From the NCBI GenBank assembly GCA_038237225.1, contig JBBRYX010000004.1:181761-245760 (forward strand): DNA of 64,000 bases, read 5' to 3'. The notes beneath the pieces were generated by a model. That model was not told the DNA's origin. It saw only the letters and a list, made by a program, of their open reading frames with translations, and did no database searches. Position numbers and translations under genes: made by a program. This DNA is from DASVUC01 sp038237225 (lineage in GTDB: Bacteria > Planctomycetota > Phycisphaerae > Tepidisphaerales > Tepidisphaeraceae). Of this stretch, positions 1 to 7,880 are shown one piece after another (the first letter of the stretch is position 1; the number at the start of each line of letters is the position of its first letter).

Positions 1-1
1 G

Positions 2-133
2 ATCATCGAGAAGCCTGCTGTCGCGGCAGCGGCACCCAGGCAGCAGGTCACGGCTCCGATCGTCACCGCGGATGCACAGGTCACCCTGCCCGCTACGGAT
101 CCCACTGCGCCACCGGCTAATAACCCGGCATGA
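2..133 (+). CDS. 3' end of a phage protein (start outside window)
   Basis: Only the last 43 codons are present. The readable C-terminus is rich in Ala, Pro, Thr and Val and ends in Asn-Asn-Pro-Ala. This frame is preferred over the other two because it stays open and its TGA stop overlaps the next ATG (ATGA at 130-133), a usual sign of coupled phage genes. The low-complexity tail gives no clue to function. Position and strand fit the packaging/head module, so the product could be a terminase-region or other structural-module protein, but nothing in the visible part shows that. Confidence 0.55.
   Translation: MIEKPAVAAAAPRQQVTAPIVTADAQVTLPATDPTAPPANNPA
114..129 (+). promoter_or_regulatory. CGGCTAATAACC start-junction motif, copy 1
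   Basis: CGGCTAATAACCCGGC sits directly against the ATG at 130 and no Shine-Dalgarno is present. Here the motif is read through by the upstream gene as Ala-Asn-Asn-Pro-Ala, so it is not just a pair of stop codons. It belongs to a dispersed family found only in the phage part of the window. Confidence 0.6.
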
Positions 134-393
134 GCGAGGAACAACGCAACGGGCCAGCCCGCGGGCATCCACGCCTGGGCGACACGATTGGCTATCGGCT
201 TGAGATCGGCATCAACGCAGGCGAAGTCAGGCCGGCCATCGTGGTTCGGGTAAATTCCGACAACACACTCAGCCTCAACGTCTTCTGCGATCGCGAAGAC
301 CTGTCGAGCATGTCACCGGTACTGTCGCGCGGAGACGTGAGATACGACGGTGGGGCACTGCCCGGCACGTGGTGCTGGCTGAACGAGTCATGA
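130..393 (+). CDS. conserved phage hypothetical protein, small beta-rich
   Basis: The 87-residue product has alternating beta-type sequence, a central RPAIVVRV segment, then LNVFCDREDL and a C-terminal PGTWCW. This spacing resembles a small hypothetical protein common in phage structural regions that ends in a 'PGTWHW'-like motif (family knowledge, not searched). No catalytic residues are evident. It starts by ATGA overlap with the preceding gene and its own stop overlaps the ATG of the next gene, so translation of the three is probably coupled. The start lacks a Shine-Dalgarno and uses the AATAAC-type junction instead. Confidence 0.75.
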   Translation: MSEEQRNGPARGHPRLGDTIGYRLEIGINAGEVRPAIVVRVNSDNTLSLNVFCDREDLSSMSPVLSRGDVRYDGGALPGTWCWLNES

Positions 394-617
394 TTTCCAT
401 TCCAACTTACTTTTTGGTCGTTGCGTTCCTCGCGGCCCCAGCAAGCGCAATCGCGGGATTCCTTGCTGGGGCCTGGGTCGCAGTTCAGTCACGCACGGGC
501 GGGAGCATCATCCCGCGGACTCTGAACCCCTCGGTCATCGCAGGCAGAATCCGTGCGGTGCGGCGTAAGGAACGAACAGATCGACCCGGCGACGGGCTGC
601 CGGTTGTAAAAGCCTGA
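390..617 (+). CDS. small single-span membrane protein, holin-like candidate
   Basis: I chose the ATG at 390 rather than an earlier in-frame start because it overlaps the previous stop (ATGA). The 75-residue product has one hydrophobic segment at about residues 7-32, rich in Ala and Gly, then a basic tail with several Arg and Lys. Such a layout is seen in phage holins and other small membrane proteins. A second lysis-like pair lies at 7.3-8.1 kb, so holin function is not assured. No enzyme domain is visible. Confidence 0.55.
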   Translation: MISIPTYFLVVAFLAAPASAIAGFLAGAWVAVQSRTGGSIIPRTLNPSVIAGRIRAVRRKERTDRPGDGLPVVKA

Positions 618-631
618 AGAGGAGCAACGCA

Positions 632-997
632 ATGAAGGTGATTCCGCAGGAGAACAGGATCATCGTCGAGCCCATCGAAGAGGATGATGGCGGCATCGTG
701 ATCCCCGACAACGCCAAGGACAAATACCAACGCGTGCGCGTGGTCGCCGTTGGCCCTGGCCGCGTGCTGAGCAGCGGTGAAACCTTCCCCATCCCGCTTC
801 AAGAGGGTGATGAGGTGGTCTTCGACCGCCAATTCTGCACGCGACTGGTCCCGGATGAAATCTATGACAATCGCAAGCTGGCGGTGGTCGAGTACGAGGG
901 CGTGCTCGTGAAGATTGAGCGGGCTCAAGGGGAGATCGTCAGGCAGAAGTCGTCGGTGATCGTGCAGGCGAAGGCCCGCATCGTCACGCCGCGCTGA
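632..997 (+). CDS. groES: phage-encoded GroES-like (Cpn10) co-chaperonin
   Basis: The 121-residue product reads as a 10-kDa co-chaperonin: an N-terminal IIVEPIEED strand, the mobile-loop motif GGIVIPD at about 20-26 that docks on GroEL, then VVAVGPGR, a GDEVVF turn and the closing ILxVIE-like strand LAVVEYEGVLVKI. Cellular GroES is about 95 residues; this one has an extra basic tail of about 20. In phages such as T4 (gp31) an own co-chaperonin helps GroEL fold the major capsid protein, and here the capsid gene is 4 kb downstream on the same strand. That role is inference. A good GAGGAG ribosome site precedes the ATG. Confidence 0.85.
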   Translation: MKVIPQENRIIVEPIEEDDGGIVIPDNAKDKYQRVRVVAVGPGRVLSSGETFPIPLQEGDEVVFDRQFCTRLVPDEIYDNRKLAVVEYEGVLVKIERAQGEIVRQKSSVIVQAKARIVTPR

Positions 998-1026
998 TAC
1001 CCAAGACCTTTAACGGAGAACGCAAC

Positions 1027-1425
1027 ATGATCCGACGCATTGAGAACATCGACCGGTCACACGACAAGCTCTGTGTGAAGTGCAACAGCACCACCGAGCG
1101 TGATGACCACCGCCGTATCTTCCCCCACCCCATGCCAGACACGCATCGCCTCGCGTATCGCTGGACCAGCGAGACCGAGTACGAGGTGTTCGTCGAGCTG
1201 ATCCCCCTGCCTGGTGATCCCATGGTTCAGCAGCAGGAACCGCCGACGCCAACGGTGGATGCCAAGCTGATGATCGATCTCCAGAAGATGAAGCGCGACG
1301 ACCTGATGACGATGGCCACCGAGAACAGCATCGCTTACCAGGTGAACACGAGCAACGCCAAGCTCATCGCTGAACTGGTGCGCGTGCTGGGTGCGAAGTC
1401 CCCGCCCGCCGCGAAGCAAGAATAG
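1027..1425 (+). CDS. phage protein with C-terminal HeH/SAP-like helical domain
   Basis: This 132-residue protein starts after an ACGGAG ribosome site at 1013-1018. The N-terminal half has two cysteines (CVKC) and His residues that could bind zinc. The C-terminal half (about 80-122) has the pattern 'MKRDDLMTMA...I....NTSNAKLIAELVRVL', typical of short HeH/SAP/Rho-N-like helical modules in phage head-region proteins. A similar segment recurs in the giant protein at about residues 744-785. A role at the DNA or the head vertex is possible but unproven. Confidence 0.6.
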   Translation: MIRRIENIDRSHDKLCVKCNSTTERDDHRRIFPHPMPDTHRLAYRWTSETEYEVFVELIPLPGDPMVQQQEPPTPTVDAKLMIDLQKMKRDDLMTMATENSIAYQVNTSNAKLIAELVRVLGAKSPPAAKQE

Positions 1426-1450
1426 ACGCTTGGAAGACTTCAGGGATGGA

Positions 1451-1618
1451 GCGGGTAAGCCGTGAGAGCCCGAAAGCTGAATCGGGGCAATTCATGCAAG
1501 CACGGAAGCTTGGCCCCGACTGAAACTCAGTCGCCCCTCGTCGTGCGGTGACGCAATCCACGGGCACAACGAATCCACGCTGCTCAGCGGTCGGTAACGG
1601 TCGCTGAGTGCGTGGTTT
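1451..1618 (+). ncRNA. highly structured intergenic RNA candidate
   Basis: The gap between two phage genes holds strong nested hairpins. One pairs TCGGGGC (1482-1488) with GCCCCGA (1513-1519) and encloses CAAGC/GCTTG (1497-1501, 1508-1512). A second pairs CCACGC (1575-1580) and CTCAGCG (1583-1589) with CGCTGAG (1602-1608) and GCGTGG (1610-1615) around a 12-nt loop. A weaker CGGG/CCCG pair lies at 1452-1472. There is only a short T stretch after the last stem, so a plain terminator is not convincing. It could be a small RNA, a leader of the next gene, a processing site or a packaging RNA. Confidence 0.45.
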
Positions 1619-1657
1619 ATATCTCCCACTCCACAACCCTTACAGGCGAGGACAGCA

Positions 1658-1951
1658 ATGAACGTTTCCCAACAGCTTTCCCCCACCACCCCGCAGGAAC
1701 GTGAAGACTCCGAGGCGCTCGATGCTTTAGCGGCAGCGGAAATCCAGATCGCACGGCTGGGGATGATGGGCGCCTTCCGAAAGGGAAGACCGGCCGTGGC
1801 ATCACTACTCAGGCAGGCGGTCGCGGCAACTGCGTTCAAACGGGGCATCGAGGCTGAGCAGCGCCGTATCGAGCAGGAAACCCACGAATCCAACCCGTTA
1901 TACGGCCGTCACGATCTGATCGAAGAGGCGTTGGAGCCGGACGGCGAATAA
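1658..1951 (+). CDS. phage hypothetical protein, helical
   Basis: The 97-residue protein lies just before the portal gene. It is mostly helical and charged, with an Ala-rich core at about 22-65 and an acidic C-terminus. No family is recognised. A GCGAGGACAG ribosome site precedes the ATG. Its position between head accessory genes and the portal suggests a head-assembly role only by neighbourhood. Confidence 0.65.
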   Translation: MNVSQQLSPTTPQEREDSEALDALAAAEIQIARLGMMGAFRKGRPAVASLLRQAVAATAFKRGIEAEQRRIEQETHESNPLYGRHDLIEEALEPDGE

Positions 1952-1960
1952 CCCCACAGC
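1942..1960 (+). promoter_or_regulatory. AATAACC start-junction motif, copy 2
   Basis: CGGCGAATAACCCC includes the stop of the preceding gene (GAA TAA) and stands 8 nt before the portal ATG, with no Shine-Dalgarno in between. It is a variant of the junction motif with three extra bases before GCATG. Confidence 0.45.
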
Positions 1961-4093
1961 ATGGAACAATCTTACTTTCTCCCGCCGCTGGGCAAGATCG
2001 AGCCCGGCGACTACAGCATGGTGTGCAGCTACCTCACGCAGATTGCGACCGAGGCGGCTGAGGGCCGATCGCTTCACCTGGCGATGGCGGATGATGGGCA
2101 GGAAATCTTCGCCTATGGGGTGAAGCAGGCGGATTACGACGAAGACAAGATCGTCGTCAACGAAATCGCGACCGCCATCTGCGCCAACGTCGATTCGCAG
2201 ACCAAAGAAGCCATCAAAGCAACGCTGGAGCCGGAGGAGACCGGTGATCCGGGTGAAGTTTACTGGGGTGGCCCTCCGCTGATCGGGATGGAATGGGGGC
2301 TGCTTCCGATGAACGCCGCCGGCGTCGAGCCCGTCGACGATCTCACCGCCGAACGGCTGGAATCGCTGGTTGAGTCAGCACAACTCCCGGAGCGATGGGT
2401 GACGCGGGTGGACGACAAGTGCGTCGCAGAGGTGACGCAGAAGGTCCACGATGTGTTGTGGCGCCGCAGTAAGGTCGATCGGTGGCTCCGCCGCAACCTG
2501 CTCACCAACGGCATTCAGGGTTTCGCGTTCGGGCTCTATGAATGGGACAACGTGCAGAAGAAGCACGTGCTCAGGAATATCTCTCTGCGGCAGATCTACA
2601 TCGATCCAACCGTCGAGGAGATCGATGATGCCGCCTACGTGGGCATCGACGCGGTTTTCGACGCCAGCGAAGCGAAAAAGCTGTTCCCGGACATCGCTGA
2701 CAAGATTCAGGAGATCGCCACACCCGGTCAACCCGTTCGTGGGGATGGAAGCTTCGCGTTTGGTTCTGCCTTCGAACGCAACTTTGGACGTCCGACGATC
2801 ACGCTCCGCATCTTCTGGCTGTGCAATCAGCCCATCCCCATCGATGCGGACGAGGCGATCGGCTCCGGGCTGCTCGAGGCGCGCGACCAGGTGCAGGACC
2901 CAGATGCTCCCGGCATCTTCAAGCGCGCAGCACAGGCGATCGGAGTCATGTCGCCCGATGAGCCCACCTCAACACAGGCGTTCTACCTCGCGGGAAGCGA
3001 CAAAGAGGTCACTCCAGATCACGCATCGTGGCCAGCACGGCTGGTGACGCGGCAAATCACCACGATCGTACAGGGTGCGCTGGTCGTCGATGACAAGGAG
3101 TGCGAGCACGGAATCGTGCCCATCCTCCACAACGTGAATATCCCACTGTCTTACAAGCCATACGGCATCGGAGAGCCGTTCCGGCTGGGTGGGCTGCAAA
3201 AGAGCCGCAGTCGCACACTCAACGCGCTCACGGATCACGCGGAATACTTCGGTGCACCGCTGGTTGGTGTGTCTGAAAGCACATTCGAGCACCTCCCCGA
3301 GGAGATCAAAGAGGGCGGGATCGAGCCGAATCTTCTGCTGGTATTCCCTGATGATCTTCTGGTCGCCACCGGAGGCAAGCCGTTCATCGTTCAGGACCCG
3401 CCGCAGACGCCGCCTGCACTGATCGAGGTTCAGCAGATCCTGCACAATGAGATCAACGAGCAAGGGGGCAACACAGACGCGCGCCGCGGCCAGCTTCCGG
3501 CATCAAACAGCAGCGGTCGCACCGTAGCGCTGCTTCAGGAGGCGGGAAACGCTCAAGCCAGCTTCCGGGCAAAGGGCACGGAGGAGGTTGTGGAGCGGAT
3601 TACGCGGCTCTCCATCAACGCGATCTTCAATTTCATGACGGTTGCCGACATCGCCAAGATCGTCAGCAAATACCCCCGCCATATCCTCGAAAAGATCATC
3701 GAGCGCGGGCGCGAAGCCGAGTGGAACATCGAAATCATCGTGCCGGGCGGCAGCGGAAGCCTGCTCAACCAGAAGAAGCAAGAGGCGTTGACCCTCTTCA
3801 ACACCAAGGATCCGCTTACTGGCGAGCCGGTCATCACGCTTCGCTCACTGCGTGAGATTTTCCGGATCGATCACCAGAAGGAGCGCAAGCGCTGGCAGGG
3901 CGAACTGCGCGATGCGCAGCCGCCGATGCCGGTGGGTGCCTCTGGTGCGCCGGGTGAAGGCCCGCAACAGCCCGGACAGCCGGGAATGTCCGCTGGGGAT
4001 GCAGCGAACCAGAAGGATCGCAAGCCCAACCCAGCATCCGGTGCGCCGCCGCGCACTGGCACTCCGCAAGGCGCTGCCACTGCCGCAACCTAA
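1961..4093 (+). CDS. phage portal protein
   Basis: The 710-residue protein is the ring at the capsid vertex through which DNA passes. It has the long mixed alpha/beta body of podovirus portals: an 'RQIYIDPTVEEIDDAAYVG' stretch near residues 211-229 that matches the common portal 'DP...I.DA.Y' motif, then 'QLPASNSSGRTVALLQEAGN' at about 513-532, the conserved Ser-Gly-Arg turn of the portal stem region. The tail (about 650-710) is a Pro/Gly/Ala-rich linker. Gene order portal, scaffold, capsid supports the call. There is no canonical ribosome site; the start uses the AATAAC junction. Confidence 0.85.
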   Translation: MEQSYFLPPLGKIEPGDYSMVCSYLTQIATEAAEGRSLHLAMADDGQEIFAYGVKQADYDEDKIVVNEIATAICANVDSQTKEAIKATLEPEETGDPGEVYWGGPPLIGMEWGLLPMNAAGVEPVDDLTAERLESLVESAQLPERWVTRVDDKCVAEVTQKVHDVLWRRSKVDRWLRRNLLTNGIQGFAFGLYEWDNVQKKHVLRNISLRQIYIDPTVEEIDDAAYVGIDAVFDASEAKKLFPDIADKIQEIATPGQPVRGDGSFAFGSAFERNFGRPTITLRIFWLCNQPIPIDADEAIGSGLLEARDQVQDPDAPGIFKRAAQAIGVMSPDEPTSTQAFYLAGSDKEVTPDHASWPARLVTRQITTIVQGALVVDDKECEHGIVPILHNVNIPLSYKPYGIGEPFRLGGLQKSRSRTLNALTDHAEYFGAPLVGVSESTFEHLPEEIKEGGIEPNLLLVFPDDLLVATGGKPFIVQDPPQTPPALIEVQQILHNEINEQGGNTDARRGQLPASNSSGRTVALLQEAGNAQASFRAKGTEEVVERITRLSINAIFNFMTVADIAKIVSKYPRHILEKIIERGREAEWNIEIIVPGGSGSLLNQKKQEALTLFNTKDPLTGEPVITLRSLREIFRIDHQKERKRWQGELRDAQPPMPVGASGAPGEGPQQPGQPGMSAGDAANQKDRKPNPASGAPPRTGTPQGAATAAT

Positions 4094-4094
4094 G

Positions 4095-4106
4095 CGGCTA
4101 ATAACC
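4095..4106 (+). promoter_or_regulatory. CGGCTAATAACC motif, copy 3
   Basis: The motif follows the portal stop codon by two bases, but the next ATG is 36 nt further on and has its own GCGAGGAA ribosome site. So the element also occurs where it does not touch a start codon. Confidence 0.5.
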
Positions 4107-4141
4107 CCACGTTCTAACCAACTTTCAGCGAGGAAACGCAC

Positions 4142-5008
4142 ATGCCTGAAGATAATTCCGCGGATCTGGATTCGATCGAGGCTCTGGTCGGCAAGACCGA
4201 TGCCAAGGAAGAGGAAACGCCAACCGTCGCCGATGATGAGGGTAAAGACACGCTCACGGACGGGGAAGGCGGGGATACCGTCGCTGCTGGCGATGGCGAT
4301 GACACCGTTACTGGCGGTGTTGGGGGCGATACGGTCGCCGGTGATGGCGCCGCCGACACGCTGGCGGGCGGCGGAGCGAAAGAGGTGCAGGTGGATCCCG
4401 CAGAGCAGGAGCGCCAGCGCAAGGACGCAGAGGATGAAGCTAAGCTGCTTGAGGACTGGGGGGGCATCGACAAGAAGATGACCGCCAACGAGACGGATGA
4501 TCTCGACGTCATCGACGACACGCCCCAAACGCTCCGCACGATGCACAAGATGATCAAGCTTCAACAGAAGAAGATCACCACGCTTGAGGCGGGCGAGCAA
4601 TCCAAGAACGCGAGCAAGGCGAACGACCAGTTCTGGACCACGTGGGCGGAAAATAACCCTGAAGTCGGCGCTGACGGACGCACGTGGTTCGACGACGAGT
4701 ACACCAAGGCCAAGAAGCGCTACAACAACGACCTGAACGCCGCGCGCGTCGCCGCTACCGAGCGGTTCAACATCCGCGTCGAGCAGGCGAAGGCCGCAGG
4801 CGACACAGATCAAACTGAAGAAAAAGAAACCACAACACCCGCTCCGACAGCGCGAGCGGCTAATAACCCATCGAATCAACAAGCTCCACGCCCCGACGCT
4901 GGGCGAATCGTCCCCCGGACGACCACCAATCGGATACCCGCAAAGCCGATGAGCAGCGACGACAAGCTGGAGCAAGGTGTTTACGGGAACCTGGCCAAGA
5001 TCGTCTAG
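4142..5008 (+). CDS. capsid scaffolding protein (probable)
   Basis: This very acidic 288-residue protein lies between portal and capsid, the usual place of a scaffold that guides capsid assembly inside the procapsid. Residues about 35-80 contain repeated Gly-Asp blocks (GGDTV, GDGDDTV, GGVGGDTV, DGAADTLAGG) that look like RTX calcium-binding nonapeptides, which is unusual for a scaffold. The middle is helical and charged, and the end has a basic short segment as in scaffolds that contact the coat. One CGGCTAATAACC motif lies inside the coding region, read as Ala-Ala-Asn-Asn-Pro. A GCGAGGAA ribosome site precedes the ATG. Confidence 0.7.
   Translation: MPEDNSADLDSIEALVGKTDAKEEETPTVADDEGKDTLTDGEGGDTVAAGDGDDTVTGGVGGDTVAGDGAADTLAGGGAKEVQVDPAEQERQRKDAEDEAKLLEDWGGIDKKMTANETDDLDVIDDTPQTLRTMHKMIKLQQKKITTLEAGEQSKNASKANDQFWTTWAENNPEVGADGRTWFDDEYTKAKKRYNNDLNAARVAATERFNIRVEQAKAAGDTDQTEEKETTTPAPTARAANNPSNQQAPRPDAGRIVPRTTTNRIPAKPMSSDDKLEQGVYGNLAKIV
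4857..4868 (+). promoter_or_regulatory. CGGCTAATAACC motif inside scaffold gene, copy 4
   Basis: An exact 12-base copy lies within the scaffold coding sequence, in frame as Ala-Asn-Asn-Pro. It has no start codon beside it. This copy shows the sequence is a dispersed element and not only a by-product of stop-start overlap. Confidence 0.45.
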
Positions 5009-5015
5009 ATCGAGC

Positions 5016-5027
5016 GGCTAATAACCC
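5016..5027 (+). promoter_or_regulatory. CGGCTAATAACC motif, copy 5
   Basis: The copy stands 7 nt after the scaffold stop and about 50 nt before the capsid ATG, which has its own ACGGAG ribosome site. Confidence 0.5.
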
Positions 5028-5076
5028 GACAGAGAAAAACCAGTCACGGCGAGGAACGCACAACGGAGATCTCGCC

Positions 5077-6306
5077 ATGGCAGACAAAGCAGCCGTTCGC
5101 AGCGGCCTTCAAACGATGATGCAGGATCACCTTTCCGAGAAGGCGACCAGCACGATCGTCAACATTATGCCGCTGCTCTACATCCTCCTCTACAAGGACG
5201 GTAATAAGCAGGGCAACATCAACAAGGCTGGAGCCACGACCGGTGCCTATGGGCTGGGTCGTCCGGGTTCAGGGGCGCTCATCTCTCGCGTTCCGATGAA
5301 CAAGGCGCGCCGGGAAGAGGTGCTCAATTCCGATAAGTACATGCCGATGATCCAGGCACTCCTGCCCGCCGAAGGCGACGGCAAGGTGATGGGTCAGCGC
5401 GATACGATGCCGGAGCGATCCGACTGGAAGAACAATTCCCCCGCCACCTACTTCAAGCGGCCATTCTTCAAGTGGGTGGAGCGCGTGGACCCCATCTGCG
5501 TGCCCAAGAAGGACATCCGCCGCGTCAAGAAAGCGGCTTCCAACGAGAAGCTCGCGAGCGTTGCCGTCGGAGATTTGTTCAAGACCGAGACCGCCAGCGT
5601 CATGACGACGCAGTTCAAGTGGTGGAATAAGAAGTTCTGGGGCACCGATCAGACGATCGGGACCGATCCATCTGCTCAGGGTCCCAGCGACCTCGATGCG
5701 GATGTCTGGGATTGCCCATTCTCCATGGCGTCCATGTGCACGGACGGCACCAACGGCGCCATCACCAATTATGGCGGCGTCGACCGAACCAGCGCCGCGA
5801 ACGCATATTTCCGTGGCAAGTACGTCACCACCAAGCAGCCTGCGGTGTTGTCGGACCTGTCCAACTACGCAAACTACAAGCTCAAGTGCGCGTTTCTTGG
5901 CTCCAGCATCAACCTGTTCATGTGCGGGGCCACGCTGTTCCCCCGTTTCCTCGATGAATGCCGGGCGAAGGGCGGCCAGATCTGCTACGACGGCCTGCCG
6001 AACATGGGCGAATACGGCTTCGAGCAGCCGATCGGACGCTTCAATAACACCTTCGTGGTGTTCGATCCGGAATGCCCGGACGTTCTGCACGAGAGCGGCT
6101 CCTACACCAAGAACGCGGTGCTGGGCATCAACCTCGACACGATCACGATGGCCATCCAGCCGGAGTCCAACTTCACGGTCGATGAGCCGTTCGACAACTC
6201 GAAGATCCCCGGTGGCGACGACGCCATCACCAGCAATATCCGCACGGAAATGATCATCGCGGGCGAGGCCCCGCCGCTGAACTGCTGGTTCGAAGACGTT
6301 GGGTAA
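5077..6306 (+). CDS. major capsid protein
   Basis: The 409-residue product follows the scaffold and has the length and beta-rich C-terminal half of an HK97-fold coat protein of the N4-gp56-like type. The N-terminal part 'LQTMMQDHLSEKATSTIVNI' is the helical arm; the segment 'SMCTDGTNGAITNYGGVDRT' near 222-241 matches the glycine-rich loop seen in such coats; 'LFMCGATLFPRFLDECR' and 'GRFNNTFVVFDPECPD' fit the A and P domain strands. It contains several cysteines, which matters because an Erv-like oxidase is encoded downstream. Translation is served by an ACGGAG site at 5063-5068. Confidence 0.85.
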   Translation: MADKAAVRSGLQTMMQDHLSEKATSTIVNIMPLLYILLYKDGNKQGNINKAGATTGAYGLGRPGSGALISRVPMNKARREEVLNSDKYMPMIQALLPAEGDGKVMGQRDTMPERSDWKNNSPATYFKRPFFKWVERVDPICVPKKDIRRVKKAASNEKLASVAVGDLFKTETASVMTTQFKWWNKKFWGTDQTIGTDPSAQGPSDLDADVWDCPFSMASMCTDGTNGAITNYGGVDRTSAANAYFRGKYVTTKQPAVLSDLSNYANYKLKCAFLGSSINLFMCGATLFPRFLDECRAKGGQICYDGLPNMGEYGFEQPIGRFNNTFVVFDPECPDVLHESGSYTKNAVLGINLDTITMAIQPESNFTVDEPFDNSKIPGGDDAITSNIRTEMIIAGEAPPLNCWFEDVG

Positions 6307-6353
6307 GCCGCCTCTTCGAGCAATCAGAGCAACGACGACACACGGAGATAACT

Positions 6354-6941
6354 ATGTCCTTTCGAAATCAAACGGGCGACGCCATTCAAACTCGTTGCGT
6401 TGTCCCAACCGCGGTCGCTCGCTACATCAAAAAAGAGGGCGATAACCCAGGCGCCTTTCGCCAGATCAAGCTCACGCTGACCAACGTCCCCATCAGCGTC
6501 ACGGACGCCAGCGCGTTTGGCAGCGTCAAGCTGCTTACCCTTCCCGAGGGCTGGGCCTTCGTCCAGGGATGCGTGGCCAACGATCTCGCGTTCACGACCA
6601 CGAGCGCCCTCGCGACGACGCTGAATACGGGCTCGACGGTGCAGTTTGGCTTGGGCACCGCTGCGGCTTCGGCGACGACCCTGGACACGACCATGATCAA
6701 CCTCGCGCCGGGAACCGGTCAGACGGTCCCGACGTTCACCTCGTCCACCACGGTCAACGTGGCTGGAACGGCTGTGGATACGGCGACGCTGGCCGTGCCT
6801 GCTCAATACAACGGCAGCGGGACCGCAATGCCGGTCTATCTCAACCTCGCGGTTGGGACTGGAACCGACATCGACGGCAATGCCACGCTCACGGTCAGCG
6901 GGACCATATACCTCACCGTGGCGCTGCTCGGAGACAACTAA
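6354..6941 (+). CDS. head decoration/structural protein (probable)
   Basis: This 195-residue protein lies just after the capsid gene. It is almost all Thr/Ala/Gly/Val-rich beta sequence, with a 'FGLGTAAASATTLDTTMINLAPG' middle section resembling small capsid-decoration or vertex proteins of podophages. No enzyme motif is visible. It has an ACGGAG ribosome site at 6342-6347, the same as the capsid gene, so both may be made at high level and be under the same control. Confidence 0.65.
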   Translation: MSFRNQTGDAIQTRCVVPTAVARYIKKEGDNPGAFRQIKLTLTNVPISVTDASAFGSVKLLTLPEGWAFVQGCVANDLAFTTTSALATTLNTGSTVQFGLGTAAASATTLDTTMINLAPGTGQTVPTFTSSTTVNVAGTAVDTATLAVPAQYNGSGTAMPVYLNLAVGTGTDIDGNATLTVSGTIYLTVALLGDN

Positions 6942-6953
6942 ACAAGGGAACCC

Positions 6954-7277
6954 ATGGCCAACGGCGACAACTTCACCATCGTCAAAGAGAACCAGGTCGC
7001 CATCCACGCGGCTCAGAACGGCTTCGTGGAATGGTTTGGCGTTGCCCAGTTCGCGGCCACCGCCGACACGACCAACGAGCTCGTGCCACCCTTCGACACG
7101 ATCCTTGGCTCCAGCTTTTCGCCGATCGGCAATTTTGCTGCGGGCGAGGGCGAGATCGGGATCAACGAAACACCGGTCAGCGGGATCATCAACCGTGACG
7201 CGAACAGCAAGATCACCATCAAGCGTGGCGGCGGTGGGACAACCGACAAGATCCACTTCCGGATCCGCGGCTACTAA
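6954..7277 (+). CDS. small beta-rich virion protein
   Basis: The 107-residue product sits 12 nt behind the preceding structural gene. Repeated hydrophobic/polar alternation and Gly-rich turns suggest an all-beta decoration or head-completion protein. Its end, 'ITIKRGGGGTTDKIHFRIRGY', is a typical terminal strand pair. No family is recognised. Ribosome site AAGGGAA. Confidence 0.6.
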   Translation: MANGDNFTIVKENQVAIHAAQNGFVEWFGVAQFAATADTTNELVPPFDTILGSSFSPIGNFAAGEGEIGINETPVSGIINRDANSKITIKRGGGGTTDKIHFRIRGY

Positions 7278-7310
7278 ATACCGCTGGGTCCTGGCCAATC
7301 GGGAACGTTA

Positions 7311-7880
7311 ATGAGCCGGATCAAACCCATCCTCATCCTCGCCGCCGCGTTTGCCCTCTTGTTTTGGGCGGTGGGGTGCGTTCCTAAGGTGCCAATCGCA
7401 AATCCCACGGGTGATTCACTGACCAAAGCCCAGACGATCGCTGAGGGCATGAAGCACGAGTTGGAGCAGAAGCCGCCGCACATCGAGAGCTTGATGTGGC
7501 AGGTGGATCAAATCATGTCGGAGCTTCGATTCGCCAAGAAGGCCGACGGGATCAAGCAACGGCGGCTTGTGGACACGACGCAGAAGCTCCAGGCGATGCA
7601 CGATTCGCTGCCGATGCGGATTTGGAGAGGGATCTGGTGGGTAATCGGCATCAGTGGAACCTTGTGGGTGCTCGGCGGCATTGCTGCCATTGCGGCTAAC
7701 CTTGGGACAGGTGGATGGATTGGCAGCGTGGGCCGCTTCGCGTTCAGCAACTTCCCCGCGATGCAGCCTTTTGAGGTAGCCACCAACAGTATTCGGCGAC
7801 GGCGTGAACGGGCGCGAGGTTTCCAGGTGATGCAGGAAAGGCTTGCCCGGACTCCGGGGAGAAGCGATGGCGAGAGATGA
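7311..7880 (+). CDS. lipoprotein with internal membrane span, spanin-like candidate
   Basis: The 189-residue protein begins with a signal peptide ending in a lipobox (FWAVGC, Cys at about 20), then a helical periplasmic stretch of about 80 residues and one hydrophobic span at about 104-128 (IWWVIGISGTLWVLGGIAAI), followed by a basic tail. A protein anchored by lipid at one end and a membrane span at the other matches the plan of single-chain spanins (u-spanins, such as T1 gp11), which fuse inner and outer membranes at lysis. The cytoplasmic tail is longer than usual. The next gene is holin-like, which supports a lysis module. Confidence 0.45.
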   Translation: MSRIKPILILAAAFALLFWAVGCVPKVPIANPTGDSLTKAQTIAEGMKHELEQKPPHIESLMWQVDQIMSELRFAKKADGIKQRRLVDTTQKLQAMHDSLPMRIWRGIWWVIGISGTLWVLGGIAAIAANLGTGGWIGSVGRFAFSNFPAMQPFEVATNSIRRRRERARGFQVMQERLARTPGRSDGER

